The notes beneath the pieces were generated by a model. That model saw only the letters and a program-made list of their open reading frames with translations, was not told the origin of the DNA and searched no databases. From positions 4,216,001-4,280,000 of the forward strand of contig NZ_CP053085.1 in assembly GCF_013004105.1 (NCBI RefSeq): 64,000 nucleotides of DNA, read 5' to 3'. This stretch comes from Gemmatimonas groenlandica. Its GTDB lineage: Bacteria > Gemmatimonadota > Gemmatimonadetes > Gemmatimonadales > Gemmatimonadaceae. The translations under genes and the position numbers were made by a program. Below are positions 27,679-35,459 of this stretch, in pieces; the first letter of the stretch is position 1; each line of letters opens with the position of its first letter.

Positions 27679-27708
27679 AAGGTCAGCGCGAAGGTGCGCT
27701 GGCCTTTT
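27679..27708 (+). terminator. Intrinsic terminator after the nitroreductase gene
   Basis: AAGGTCAGCGC (27679-27689) pairs with GCGCTGGCCTT (27696-27706) around a 6-nt loop, followed by TT. It lies 36 bp after the stop. The core matches those of the hairpins at 21978 and 27914. Confidence 0.75.
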
Positions 27709-27724
27709 GCTGTGACGGATCGTG

Positions 27725-27900
27725 AAAAGCGTAACCGCGGATCACGCGGATAGGGCGCTGATGCTCGCACACGCCGCCGTCGCCAGTGGATGCGACTGCT
27801 GTTCAATTCTTGAAATGAACAGCGCATGACGCGCGCGATCCTTGACACTCGCCACGGCGAATCCGCGCAACGTCCGCGAAATCCGCGGTCAGGCTGTTCG
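27725..27900. repeat. Long palindromic element, variant type 2
   Basis: Together with its two flanking terminators, this fills the 324-bp gap between the nitroreductase gene and nuoN. The core is the same hairpin as in copy A: GCTGTTCA (27798-27805) with TGAACAGC (27816-27823). The arms are different in sequence and less perfect: left ACCGCGGATCACGCGGAT, right ATCCGCGCAACGTCCGCG-AAATCCGCGGT. They show repeated CGCGGAT units spaced about 9-11 bp. It looks like a second subfamily with the same plan. Confidence 0.6.
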
Positions 27901-27913
27901 ATGACCCTCACAA

Positions 27914-27946
27914 GAAAGGCCAGCGCACACTCTGCGCTGGCCTTTC
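27914..27946. terminator. Intrinsic terminator at the end of the nuo operon
   Basis: GAAAGGCCAGCGCA (27914-27927) pairs perfectly with TGCGCTGGCCTTTC (27933-27946), a 14-bp stem with a 5-nt loop. It lies 22 bp beyond the nuoN stop and symmetrically faces the nitroreductase side, so it can serve both directions. Confidence 0.82.
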
Positions 27947-27967
27947 AAATCCCAATCACAACCGCGA

Positions 27968-29377
27968 CTACATCCGACCCAGCACCCATCCCGGAAGCAC
28001 GGCGAGTACCAGCGTGCCCACGAGGCACAGCACACCCGCCGCGCGCGCCATACCACCCGCACGCTGCTCACTCGGCGCCGCTTCACCAGCCGTCATGAAC
28101 AGCAACTGAATCACACGCAGGTAGAAGTAGATGCCGAGGTAGCTGCCCACGAGGCCGAGCACAGCATATGTGGTGTAACCCGCCGCCACGACGTTCTTGA
28201 AGATCAGGAACTTGGCGGCGAAGCCCGGGAACGGCGGCAAGCCGGCCAGCGACAGCATCGCGATGGCGATCATCGCTGCCGCAAACGGGTTGCGATGATA
28301 CAGCCCCTTGAGCGCGTCGAGCGAATCACGCTGCTCGTCGCTGTCGTTCTGCGGCATGACCGCGAATGCCAGCAGGTTTACCACCGAATATGCCACCACA
28401 TAAAACAGCACCGCCTGCATGCGCCCTTCAGCATCGCCCAGGAACGCGTAGAACAGGTAGCCCGCGTGCGCGATGGAGGAATACGCGATCATACGACGGA
28501 AACTCTGCTGCTTGATCGCCGCCAGGTTGCCCCACACGATCGACACCAGCGGCAGCACCAGCAGCAGGTCGACCAGCGGCCCCGTGACATTCGCGCCGGC
28601 GAACAAACGCACCGCGGCGAGCAGCACGGCGCCCTTGGTCAGCGTGGCCATGTAGGCCGTGACCGGGATGCTCGCGCCCTCGTACGTGTCGGGCGCCCAC
28701 GCGTGGAACGGCACGACGGCGGCCTTCAAGAACAACGCCAGCAGCAAGAGCACGACGGCCGTGCGCGTCATGATATCGCTCGAGGCCAGAGCCGCGCCGA
28801 AGACATCGACGCCCATCGAGCCTGTCGCACCGTACAGCAGCGACACGCCCATGAGGAACGTGGCCGACGCCGCGCCGCTGAGTACGAGGTACTTGAACGC
28901 CGATTCCGCACTCTGTGGGCGACGGAAGGCCAACAGCACCAGCGCATACACCGGCATCGCCAAAAGCTCGAGGCCTAAGAACATCACGAGGAAGCTGTCG
29001 GCCGACGGCAGCAGACAGAGGCCGTACAGCGATGACAGCAGCAGGATCGAGAACTCACCGTCGCTGAACTCTGTGCGCGACATGAGCAGGACGGGCACGG
29101 CGAGGGCGAGCAAGGCACCCTTGGCCATCAGTATGGCTGGTGTGACCGAGAACTGACCGGCGAACGGTGCGGCCGCGTACGGCACGTTCGACAACCAGAA
29201 TGCCGCGGCCGACGACGCGATGACGGCACCCAGCGCCACCCACAACGCCGACCGCGATCCACGTCCAAGCACTTCCATGATGATCACCAGCACGATGCCG
29301 CCGAGCAGGAGGTGCTCGGGGAGCATCGCCAACAGCGCGTCCTGCGCATTCACTGACGAGGTCATCGCGGGATTCAC
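27968..29377 (-). CDS. nuoN: NADH-quinone oxidoreductase subunit N
   Basis: This 469-residue antiporter-like membrane subunit of complex I has about 14 helices. It closes the 14-gene nuo operon. Landmarks are FLGLELLAMPVYALVLLAF (the glutamate in TM5 of the proton channel), the LFLKAAVVPFHAWAPDTYEGAS segment with the conserved lysine, and RRMIAYSSIAHAGYL. It moves protons during NADH oxidation. The start overlaps the end of nuoM by four bases (ATGA arrangement at 29374-29377). A terminator follows 22 bp downstream. Length and motifs are those of a complete subunit. Confidence 0.95.
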   Translation of the reverse strand: MNPAMTSSVNAQDALLAMLPEHLLLGGIVLVIIMEVLGRGSRSALWVALGAVIASSAAAFWLSNVPYAAAPFAGQFSVTPAILMAKGALLALAVPVLLMSRTEFSDGEFSILLLSSLYGLCLLPSADSFLVMFLGLELLAMPVYALVLLAFRRPQSAESAFKYLVLSGAASATFLMGVSLLYGATGSMGVDVFGAALASSDIMTRTAVVLLLLALFLKAAVVPFHAWAPDTYEGASIPVTAYMATLTKGAVLLAAVRLFAGANVTGPLVDLLLVLPLVSIVWGNLAAIKQQSFRRMIAYSSIAHAGYLFYAFLGDAEGRMQAVLFYVVAYSVVNLLAFAVMPQNDSDEQRDSLDALKGLYHRNPFAAAMIAIAMLSLAGLPPFPGFAAKFLIFKNVVAAGYTTYAVLGLVGSYLGIYFYLRVIQLLFMTAGEAAPSEQRAGGMARAAGVLCLVGTLVLAVLPGWVLGRM

Positions 29378-30954
29378 GGCGTCACCCCCACCATCGGAGA
29401 GGCTGCCGGCGTGCGCGACGTCGTCACCAACGACTGATATGTCTTGGCCGCCAGCTCAGTCTTTTGCAACGCGCCGTCCGGGAAGAGGCCAAGCGCGAAC
29501 ACGGCGATCGTGAGCAGCCCGAGAATGCTCTTCTCGCGCAGTGACAGGTCCAGCAATGGATGTTCGGCCGACTGGTGCGGCGCTTTGACTTCGCCGAACA
29601 GGAAGGTGAGCGCGAAGCGCAACATGTACATCGCGCCGAGTACTACGCCGGTGACCGCCACTGAGGCGAGCACCAACGGCAGGTTGTTGCCGTCGAGATG
29701 CGCCGGCCACGCCGCCGTGAAGGCGCCCATGAGAGCGAGGAACTCACCGGTGAAGCCGCTGGTGGTGGGCAATCCCACCGACGCCAGCGTGAAGATCATG
29801 AAGAACACCGAGTACACCGGGAGCAGGCGGGCCAGACCGCCGTACGCGGCGAGCTCGCGCGTGTGGCAGCGATCGTAGATCATGCCGACCAGCAGGAACA
29901 AGCCGGCCGCCACGAGTCCGTGGCTCACCATCTGAATGATCGCGCCCTGAATGCCTACCAGCTCGAGACTGAGCAGCCCCAGCATCACGTAGCCCAGGTG
30001 ACTGATCGACGAATACGCGATGATCTTCTTGATGTCGGTCTGCACGAGGGCGAGACAGGCGCCGTACACGATGCTGATCACCGCCAGCGTCATCAGCAGC
30101 GGCGTGAAGGCGCGCGCGGCGTCGGGAAAGAGCGGGAAGCCGAGCTTCATGAAGCCGTACGTGCCCATCTTGAGGAGCACGCCGGCCAGAATCACCGAGC
30201 CCGCCGTGGGCGCTTCCACGTGCGCATCAGGGAGCCACGTGTGCAGCGGCACCATCGGCACCTTGATCGCGAACGACAGCGCGAAGGCACCCAGCAAAAT
30301 CGTTTGTACCGACAGCGGCAACTGCGTCTGATACAGGTCAGCGAAGGCGAACGACAGCACACCGCTGCTCTGCTGCATCGACTGCACGAGATAGATCACG
30401 GCGGCCAGCATGAGAATGCTGCCGAAGGCCGTATACAGCACGAACTTGAGCGTCGCGTACACGCGCCGCGCGCCGCCCCACATGCCGATGATCAGGAACA
30501 TGGGGATCAGCATCGCTTCCCAGAAGAGGTAGAACAGGAAGAGATCCTGCGCGACGAACGCGCCCATCATGGCGAACTGCAGCAGCAGCACCATGACGTG
30601 GAAGAGCGGCACATCCTGCTTGATCGACGTCCACGCGCCCAGCACCACGATCGGACCCAGGAACGCCGTGAGCAGCACGAGCAGGATGTTGAAGCCGTCG
30701 AGCCCGATCAGATACGACACGCCCCACTGGCCAATCCACGGCAGCTGGGTGGCGAACTGCAGCCCTGCTGCGGTGGCGTCGAACTGGAGATACAGCACGG
30801 TGGCGAGGGCGAACTGCACCGTCATCACGGCGACGCTGATTGTGCGTGACAGCCCGTCGTTCGCGCGGGCCGCCAGCAAGACCAGCCCCACCCCTATGAT
30901 CGGCAGCCACAGGACAAGATTCAGCAGCATCGGTCCCATCGTGAACTCAGACAT
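29374..30954 (-). CDS. nuoM: NADH-quinone oxidoreductase subunit M
   Basis: This 526-residue membrane subunit is related to Mrp antiporters. It contains FLFYLFWEAMLIPMFLIIGMWGG with the channel glutamate, the FAIKVPMVPLHTWLPDAHVEAP segment carrying Lys and His of the proton path, and KKIIAYSSISHLGYVMLG. It belongs to the membrane arm of complex I. It overlaps nuoL upstream by eight bases and nuoN downstream by four, consistent with coupled translation of the three large antiporter-like subunits. No missing key residue was noticed. Confidence 0.95.
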   Translation of the reverse strand: MSEFTMGPMLLNLVLWLPIIGVGLVLLAARANDGLSRTISVAVMTVQFALATVLYLQFDATAAGLQFATQLPWIGQWGVSYLIGLDGFNILLVLLTAFLGPIVVLGAWTSIKQDVPLFHVMVLLLQFAMMGAFVAQDLFLFYLFWEAMLIPMFLIIGMWGGARRVYATLKFVLYTAFGSILMLAAVIYLVQSMQQSSGVLSFAFADLYQTQLPLSVQTILLGAFALSFAIKVPMVPLHTWLPDAHVEAPTAGSVILAGVLLKMGTYGFMKLGFPLFPDAARAFTPLLMTLAVISIVYGACLALVQTDIKKIIAYSSISHLGYVMLGLLSLELVGIQGAIIQMVSHGLVAAGLFLLVGMIYDRCHTRELAAYGGLARLLPVYSVFFMIFTLASVGLPTTSGFTGEFLALMGAFTAAWPAHLDGNNLPLVLASVAVTGVVLGAMYMLRFALTFLFGEVKAPHQSAEHPLLDLSLREKSILGLLTIAVFALGLFPDGALQKTELAAKTYQSLVTTSRTPAASPMVGVTP

Positions 30955-32857
30955 GACGCCAGCTCCAGAGCAGGGCGCCCACGATGCCGACCATCACCAA
31001 CAAGGCGTACAGGTGCAGGCTGCCGGTCTGTACGCGACTGAGCACACCCGCCGTACGCTGGGCGAGTGACGCCAATCCGTTCAGCGAGCCGTCCAGCAGC
31101 ATCTTGTCACCGCCGCGCAGCAGCACGACGTCGGAGAACCAGGCCAACGGCTTCACGATCATGCGATCGTACAGTTCGTCGACGAAATACTTGCCCGACA
31201 GCAGTCGGTGAACTGGCAGCAGCGCCTGTTTGATGCCTTCAGGGCGCGCCGCCGGACCACCGAACATGAATGCCGCGATTCCGAGTCCGGCGAAGGCCAG
31301 CACGATCGACACGATCAGCAGCGGCTCCTTATACTGCTCGAGGCTATCCACGACCGGCGGCAGGGGAATTTGCGCCTCGAGGAAGTGCGGAATCGCGATA
31401 TAGCCACCGCCCGCCGACAACAGCGCGAGCAGCATCAACACGCCGGTCATCGACATCGGCGACTCGTGCACATGGTGCTCCACCTCGTGGCTCATGCGCG
31501 AGGCGCCCATGAACGTGAGCCACAACAGGCGGAACATGTAGAAGGCCGTCATCAGCGCCGTCAGCGCGGCCATGCCCCAGAGCCACGGTGCGCCGCCCTT
31601 CGTACTGGCGAAGGCGTACCAGAGGATCTCGTCTTTCGAGAAGAAGCCTGCCAACCCCGGAATGCCGGCAATCGCCGCCGTCGCGACGGCGAAGGTCCAG
31701 AAGGTGAGCGGAATCTTGTTGCGCAGACCGCCCATCTTGCGGATATCCTGTTCGCCGCCGAGCGCGTGAATCACGCTACCCGCACCGAGGAACAGACACG
31801 CCTTGAAGAAGGCATGCGTGACGACGTGAAAGATCGCCACGCCGTAGGCGCCGACGCCGAGCGCCAGGAACATGAAGCCTAGCTGCGACACGGTGGAGTA
31901 GGCGAGCACCTTCTTGATGTCGGTCTGCACCAGCGCCACCGTGGCGGCGAAGAACGCCGTCAGCACACCGACCACGGCGATCACGTGCGAGGCCTCGGGC
32001 GCCATCATGTAGATGCCCGACATGCGCGTCGTGAGATACACACCCGCCGTGACCATGGTAGCGGCGTGGATCAGCGCCGACACCGGGGTCGGGCCGGCCA
32101 TGGCGTCGGGGAGCCACACGTACAGCGGAATCTGCGCCGACTTGCCGGTGGCACCGACGAACAGCAGCAGGCCCACCAGGCTGGCTGGCACGAGCATCGC
32201 CGCGCCGGTGCCGCTCACGAACGCGCCGTTGATCGTGTCCATGTCGAGCGTGCCGAAGGCGCGATACAACAGGAACATGCCCAGCAGGAAGCCGGCATCA
32301 CCGATGCGGTTGGTGATGAACGCCTTGCGGCCGGCCTTGGCGTTGGTGAGATCGTCGAACCAGAAGCCGATGAGGAGGTACGACGCCATTCCCACGCCTT
32401 CCCAACCCACGAACAGCACGAGCATGGAACGACCGAGCACCAGCAGCAGCATGAAGAACAGGAAGAGATTCAGGTACGCGAAGAAGCGCCCGAAGCTCTT
32501 GTCGTCGTGCATGTAGCCGGTGGAATAGATGTGGATCACCGATCCGACACCCGTGACCACCAGCGTCATGATCGCGCTGAGGCGATCGAAGTAGAACGCG
32601 ATCTCGAACGACGACGAGCCGATCAGCGCCCAGCGATAGAGCGGCTCGACGATCGGCGTATAGCCACCGCCCTGCAGGTCGAAGAATGCCTTGATCGTGA
32701 GCGCGAACGCCGCGATCGGAAAGGCGCAGCCGATGATGCCGGCGGCGCGCTCGCTGGCGCGGTGGCCGCCGAGCGCCGTGGCAAAGAATCCATTGAACAG
32801 AAAGCCGACGAGAGGCAGCAGGGCGATGAGCGCCAGCGTATGAGGCATGCGGCTCAA
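30947..32857 (-). CDS. nuoL: NADH-quinone oxidoreductase subunit L
   Basis: This 636-residue distal antiporter-like subunit of complex I has FVGWEGVGMASYLLIGFWF (channel glutamate), GKSAQIPLYVWLPDAMAGPTPVSALIHAATMVTAGVYL (read in parts, with Lys and His of the proton path) and KKVLAYSTVSQLGFM. The long C-terminal amphipathic region ends near WSWRHV, in keeping with the lateral helix that clamps the membrane arm. It overlaps nuoK by four bases and nuoM by eight. Full length. Confidence 0.96.
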   Translation of the reverse strand: MSRMPHTLALIALLPLVGFLFNGFFATALGGHRASERAAGIIGCAFPIAAFALTIKAFFDLQGGGYTPIVEPLYRWALIGSSSFEIAFYFDRLSAIMTLVVTGVGSVIHIYSTGYMHDDKSFGRFFAYLNLFLFFMLLLVLGRSMLVLFVGWEGVGMASYLLIGFWFDDLTNAKAGRKAFITNRIGDAGFLLGMFLLYRAFGTLDMDTINGAFVSGTGAAMLVPASLVGLLLFVGATGKSAQIPLYVWLPDAMAGPTPVSALIHAATMVTAGVYLTTRMSGIYMMAPEASHVIAVVGVLTAFFAATVALVQTDIKKVLAYSTVSQLGFMFLALGVGAYGVAIFHVVTHAFFKACLFLGAGSVIHALGGEQDIRKMGGLRNKIPLTFWTFAVATAAIAGIPGLAGFFSKDEILWYAFASTKGGAPWLWGMAALTALMTAFYMFRLLWLTFMGASRMSHEVEHHVHESPMSMTGVLMLLALLSAGGGYIAIPHFLEAQIPLPPVVDSLEQYKEPLLIVSIVLAFAGLGIAAFMFGGPAARPEGIKQALLPVHRLLSGKYFVDELYDRMIVKPLAWFSDVVLLRGGDKMLLDGSLNGLASLAQRTAGVLSRVQTGSLHLYALLVMVGIVGALLWSWRHV

Positions 32858-33156
32858 CCCTTGAGATCAGCGTAACGATCGATGTCCATCGAGCGCTTGA
32901 AGCGCACGAGCAGCAGGACGATCGGAATGGCCAGTGCGATTTCCGCGGTGGCCACGACGAACACCAGGAACACCAGCACGGCGCCCGCGGCATCGCCGCG
33001 TTGCTGCGAGAAGGTGACCAGGCTGAGATTCACGCCGTTCAGCATGAGCTCCATGCACATCAGCATGACCAGCGCATTGCGGCGCACGATCACGCCCAGC
33101 AGGCCGAGCGAGAAGAGCGCGCCGGAGAGCACGAGCAACAGCTGCACCTTATCCAT
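32854..33156 (-). CDS. nuoK: NADH-quinone oxidoreductase subunit K
   Basis: This 100-residue subunit has three transmembrane helices and the two conserved membrane glutamates (MLMCMELMLNGVNL and VVATAEIALAIPIVLLL) that form part of the E-channel for proton coupling. It ends with SMDIDRYADLKG, a usual NuoK tail. It overlaps nuoJ by eight bases and nuoL by four. Confidence 0.95.
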   Translation of the reverse strand: MDKVQLLLVLSGALFSLGLLGVIVRRNALVMLMCMELMLNGVNLSLVTFSQQRGDAAGAVLVFLVFVVATAEIALAIPIVLLLVRFKRSMDIDRYADLKG

Positions 33157-33640
33157 TGGCCCGTCCCTGCGCTCGGCGGCTCACCTTGATCACGGCCAGC
33201 GCGGCGACGATCACCGCCACCAGAAACACCGACGTGAGCTCGAACTCCAGCCAGTACTGCGATAGAAACGCGGTAGAGAACTGCGTCAGGCTGAACGGCG
33301 CGGCACCCGGTGCCGTGAGGACCTCGGCCGAACTGCGGTACACACTGATTCCCAACACACCCACCAGCGCCGCGAAGCCCATGACACCGGGCACGAGCCA
33401 GCGAGAAAATCGCGCATTGCCTGGCGCCTCGCGCACCTCGAGCAACATGATCACGTACACCATGAAGACCATCACCGCGCCGACGTAGATCAGCACTTGG
33501 AAGGCGGCGATGAAGTGCACGCCCAGCAATCCATAGATGCCACCCAGCATGACCATGCTCGTGATCAGCGCCAGCGCAACGCGCATGGGCTCACGAATCA
33601 CGAGCATCAGCACGGCCGAGATGAGCGCGATGACGCCCAT
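33149..33640 (-). CDS. nuoJ: NADH-quinone oxidoreductase subunit J
   Basis: This is a subunit with five transmembrane helices, 163 residues from the first ATG (33640). It has AAFQVLIYVGAVMVFMVYVIMLL, the conserved TM3 whose pi-bulge rearranges during catalysis. From the ATG the first helix is short (MGVIALISAVLMLVI). The frame stays open upstream to a CTG at 33655 that overlaps the nuoI stop as CTGA. Starting there adds MILGL and restores a full first helix, so initiation at CTG is a real possibility. The gene overlaps nuoK by eight bases. Confidence 0.9.
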   Translation of the reverse strand: MGVIALISAVLMLVIREPMRVALALITSMVMLGGIYGLLGVHFIAAFQVLIYVGAVMVFMVYVIMLLEVREAPGNARFSRWLVPGVMGFAALVGVLGISVYRSSAEVLTAPGAAPFSLTQFSTAFLSQYWLEFELTSVFLVAVIVAALAVIKVSRRAQGRANG

Positions 33641-33651
33641 CAGGCCCAGAA

Positions 33652-34308
33652 TCAGTGTGTCGATGACTCGCGCCCTCGCATAATGCTGTCGCTGACCTTC
33701 AAAGCAACCGGCTTCGGTGGATAGGGCTTGAGCACGTCCTGCTTCGGATTCCAGGTCAGCATCTCATCCATCGTGAGCCACATGTTGTAGCGATCGCCCG
33801 ACACGAGGTTGGGGATGTCCTGTTCCATGCGGATGGCATCCTCCGGACAGGCCTCGACACACAGGCCGCAGAACACGCAGCGCGAATAGTCGATCTCAAA
33901 GCGGATCGGCGACTTGGGATGCGCCGGATCGTTGATGTCGAAGGCGGACTCGATCTCGATCACCTTCGCGGGGCACACGGTCGCGCACATGTTGCACGCG
34001 ATACACTGCGGCGACCCGTCGGGACGCTGTGTAAGGATATGCTTGCCGCGGTTCGCCGGCGCAAAATCCGCGCGCTTCTCTTCGGGATAGTACGTGGTGA
34101 CGGCGCCACGACGGCCGGTGATCCACTTGCCCATGTTACGCAGGAAGATCCCGGTCGTGATCGCCAGCCCGCGCAAAACTTCGGGCAAGTACGCCTTCTC
34201 CCACCACGTCATGGTGGGCTCGTTCCAGTACTGCTTCCGCGCGTACTTCACGGTGCGCACAACAGGCGGAGCCGGGGGCTTCACGTCGGGCTTGATCGGC
34301 GTGGTCAC
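33652..34308 (-). CDS. nuoI: NADH-quinone oxidoreductase subunit I (two [4Fe-4S] clusters)
   Basis: This 218-residue peripheral-arm subunit has two ferredoxin-type motifs, CIACNMCATVCP and CVFCGLCVEACP, which bind clusters N6a and N6b leading to quinone. The start is the GTG at 34308, which overlaps the nuoH stop in a GTGA. A longer frame to 34386 would lie inside nuoH. A Pro-rich N-terminal stretch (IKPDVKPPAPPVV) and a C-terminal extension after YNMWLTMDEMLTWN make it slightly longer than E. coli NuoI. Confidence 0.94.
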   Translation of the reverse strand: MTTPIKPDVKPPAPPVVRTVKYARKQYWNEPTMTWWEKAYLPEVLRGLAITTGIFLRNMGKWITGRRGAVTTYYPEEKRADFAPANRGKHILTQRPDGSPQCIACNMCATVCPAKVIEIESAFDINDPAHPKSPIRFEIDYSRCVFCGLCVEACPEDAIRMEQDIPNLVSGDRYNMWLTMDEMLTWNPKQDVLKPYPPKPVALKVSDSIMRGRESSTH

Positions 34309-35459
34309 TGGCCACCCCCCATCAGCCACATGGCCACGGCGGTCACCACCAGATTCGCCAGCGACAACGGCAACAGCATCTTCCACGCGAACGACAGCAT
34401 CTGGTCATACCGGAAACGGGGCAGTGACCAGCGGATCTGGATCTGGATCACGCACATCAGGAAGACCTTGGCCAGGAAGCCGAGCATCTGCAGCGGCACC
34501 ACCAGCCCGTGACTGAGCGCCACCGCATGGCCGCCGGGAAACAGGAAGCCGGCGTCGCTCATGAACGGCAGGTTGTAGCCACCCAGAAACAGCGTGGTGA
34601 ACAGCGCGCCCACGATCGCGATCTGAATGAACTCGGCGAACATGAAGAGACCCATCTTCATGGCGCTGTATTCGGTGTAGTAGCCGGCGATCAGCTCCGA
34701 CTCCGCCTCAGGCAGGTCGAACGGGATACGCTTGTTCTCGGCGATCGCCGCCGTGAGAAACAGGAACGCCGCAAAGGGCTGCATGAACACGCCCCACTTG
34801 GGCAGCACCCCCAGCATCACACCCGACTGCTGACGCACGATCGCGCCCAGATCGACGGTGCCGTACACGAGAATCAGGCCCATGATGGTGAGGGCCATGA
34901 CCAGCTCGTACGAAATCATCTGCGAACCGGCCCGCAGTCCGCCCAGGAGCGAGAACTTGTTCTCCGAGCTCCAGCCGGCCAGCATCGTGCCGATGATCGT
35001 GAGTCCGCTGAAGGCAAAGACAATCAGAATACCGGCGTCGAGCTGCGCGATCTGCAGCGGGTACGTGCGGCCACCGAACCACGAGGCCAGCGACGGAAAC
35101 AGCTGGGCCGGATCGAGCGTGCCGCCGAACGGAATCACGGCGAACACCAGCAGCACCGGCGCGAACACGATGAACGGCGCCAGGAAGTAGCCCAGCGCGT
35201 CGTGCGTCTTCGGCTTGAAGTTCTCCTTGAGGAGCATCTTCAGGCCATCGGCCATGCCATGAAAGAGTCCCAGCCACACCAGCTTGATGTTGGTGAACGG
35301 GATCTTGATGTAGGCGCGGTTGGCGCCGATCCGGTCTGACATCACGGCGGCCTGCTTGCGCTCCACCCACGTGAGTAACCCGCCGAAGCTGAGCAGCACG
35401 ACGATGGCATACGTGATGAAGACCAGCGACACGACGAGATCGGGCATGAACACGTTCAT
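34305..35459 (-). CDS. nuoH: NADH-quinone oxidoreductase subunit H
   Basis: This 384-residue membrane subunit forms the quinone-entry chamber. Visible are the ERKQAAVMSDRIGANRA loop, the LPEAESELIAGYYTEYSAMKMGLFMFAEF segment (read in parts) with the acidic residues of the quinone-linked funnel, and the C-terminal VFLMCVIQIQIRWSLPRFRYDQ. It overlaps nuoG upstream and nuoI downstream by four bases each. Full length. Confidence 0.95.
   Translation of the reverse strand: MNVFMPDLVVSLVFITYAIVVLLSFGGLLTWVERKQAAVMSDRIGANRAYIKIPFTNIKLVWLGLFHGMADGLKMLLKENFKPKTHDALGYFLAPFIVFAPVLLVFAVIPFGGTLDPAQLFPSLASWFGGRTYPLQIAQLDAGILIVFAFSGLTIIGTMLAGWSSENKFSLLGGLRAGSQMISYELVMALTIMGLILVYGTVDLGAIVRQQSGVMLGVLPKWGVFMQPFAAFLFLTAAIAENKRIPFDLPEAESELIAGYYTEYSAMKMGLFMFAEFIQIAIVGALFTTLFLGGYNLPFMSDAGFLFPGGHAVALSHGLVVPLQMLGFLAKVFLMCVIQIQIRWSLPRFRYDQMLSFAWKMLLPLSLANLVVTAVAMWLMGGGQ

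Noticed and set aside
29698-30849. Antisense frame of 383 codons over nuoM, and similar frames over nuoF (37036-38301) and copA (44295-45791)
   Set aside because: They are mirror frames of conserved genes with basic low-complexity composition, no signal peptide and no recognisable domain.
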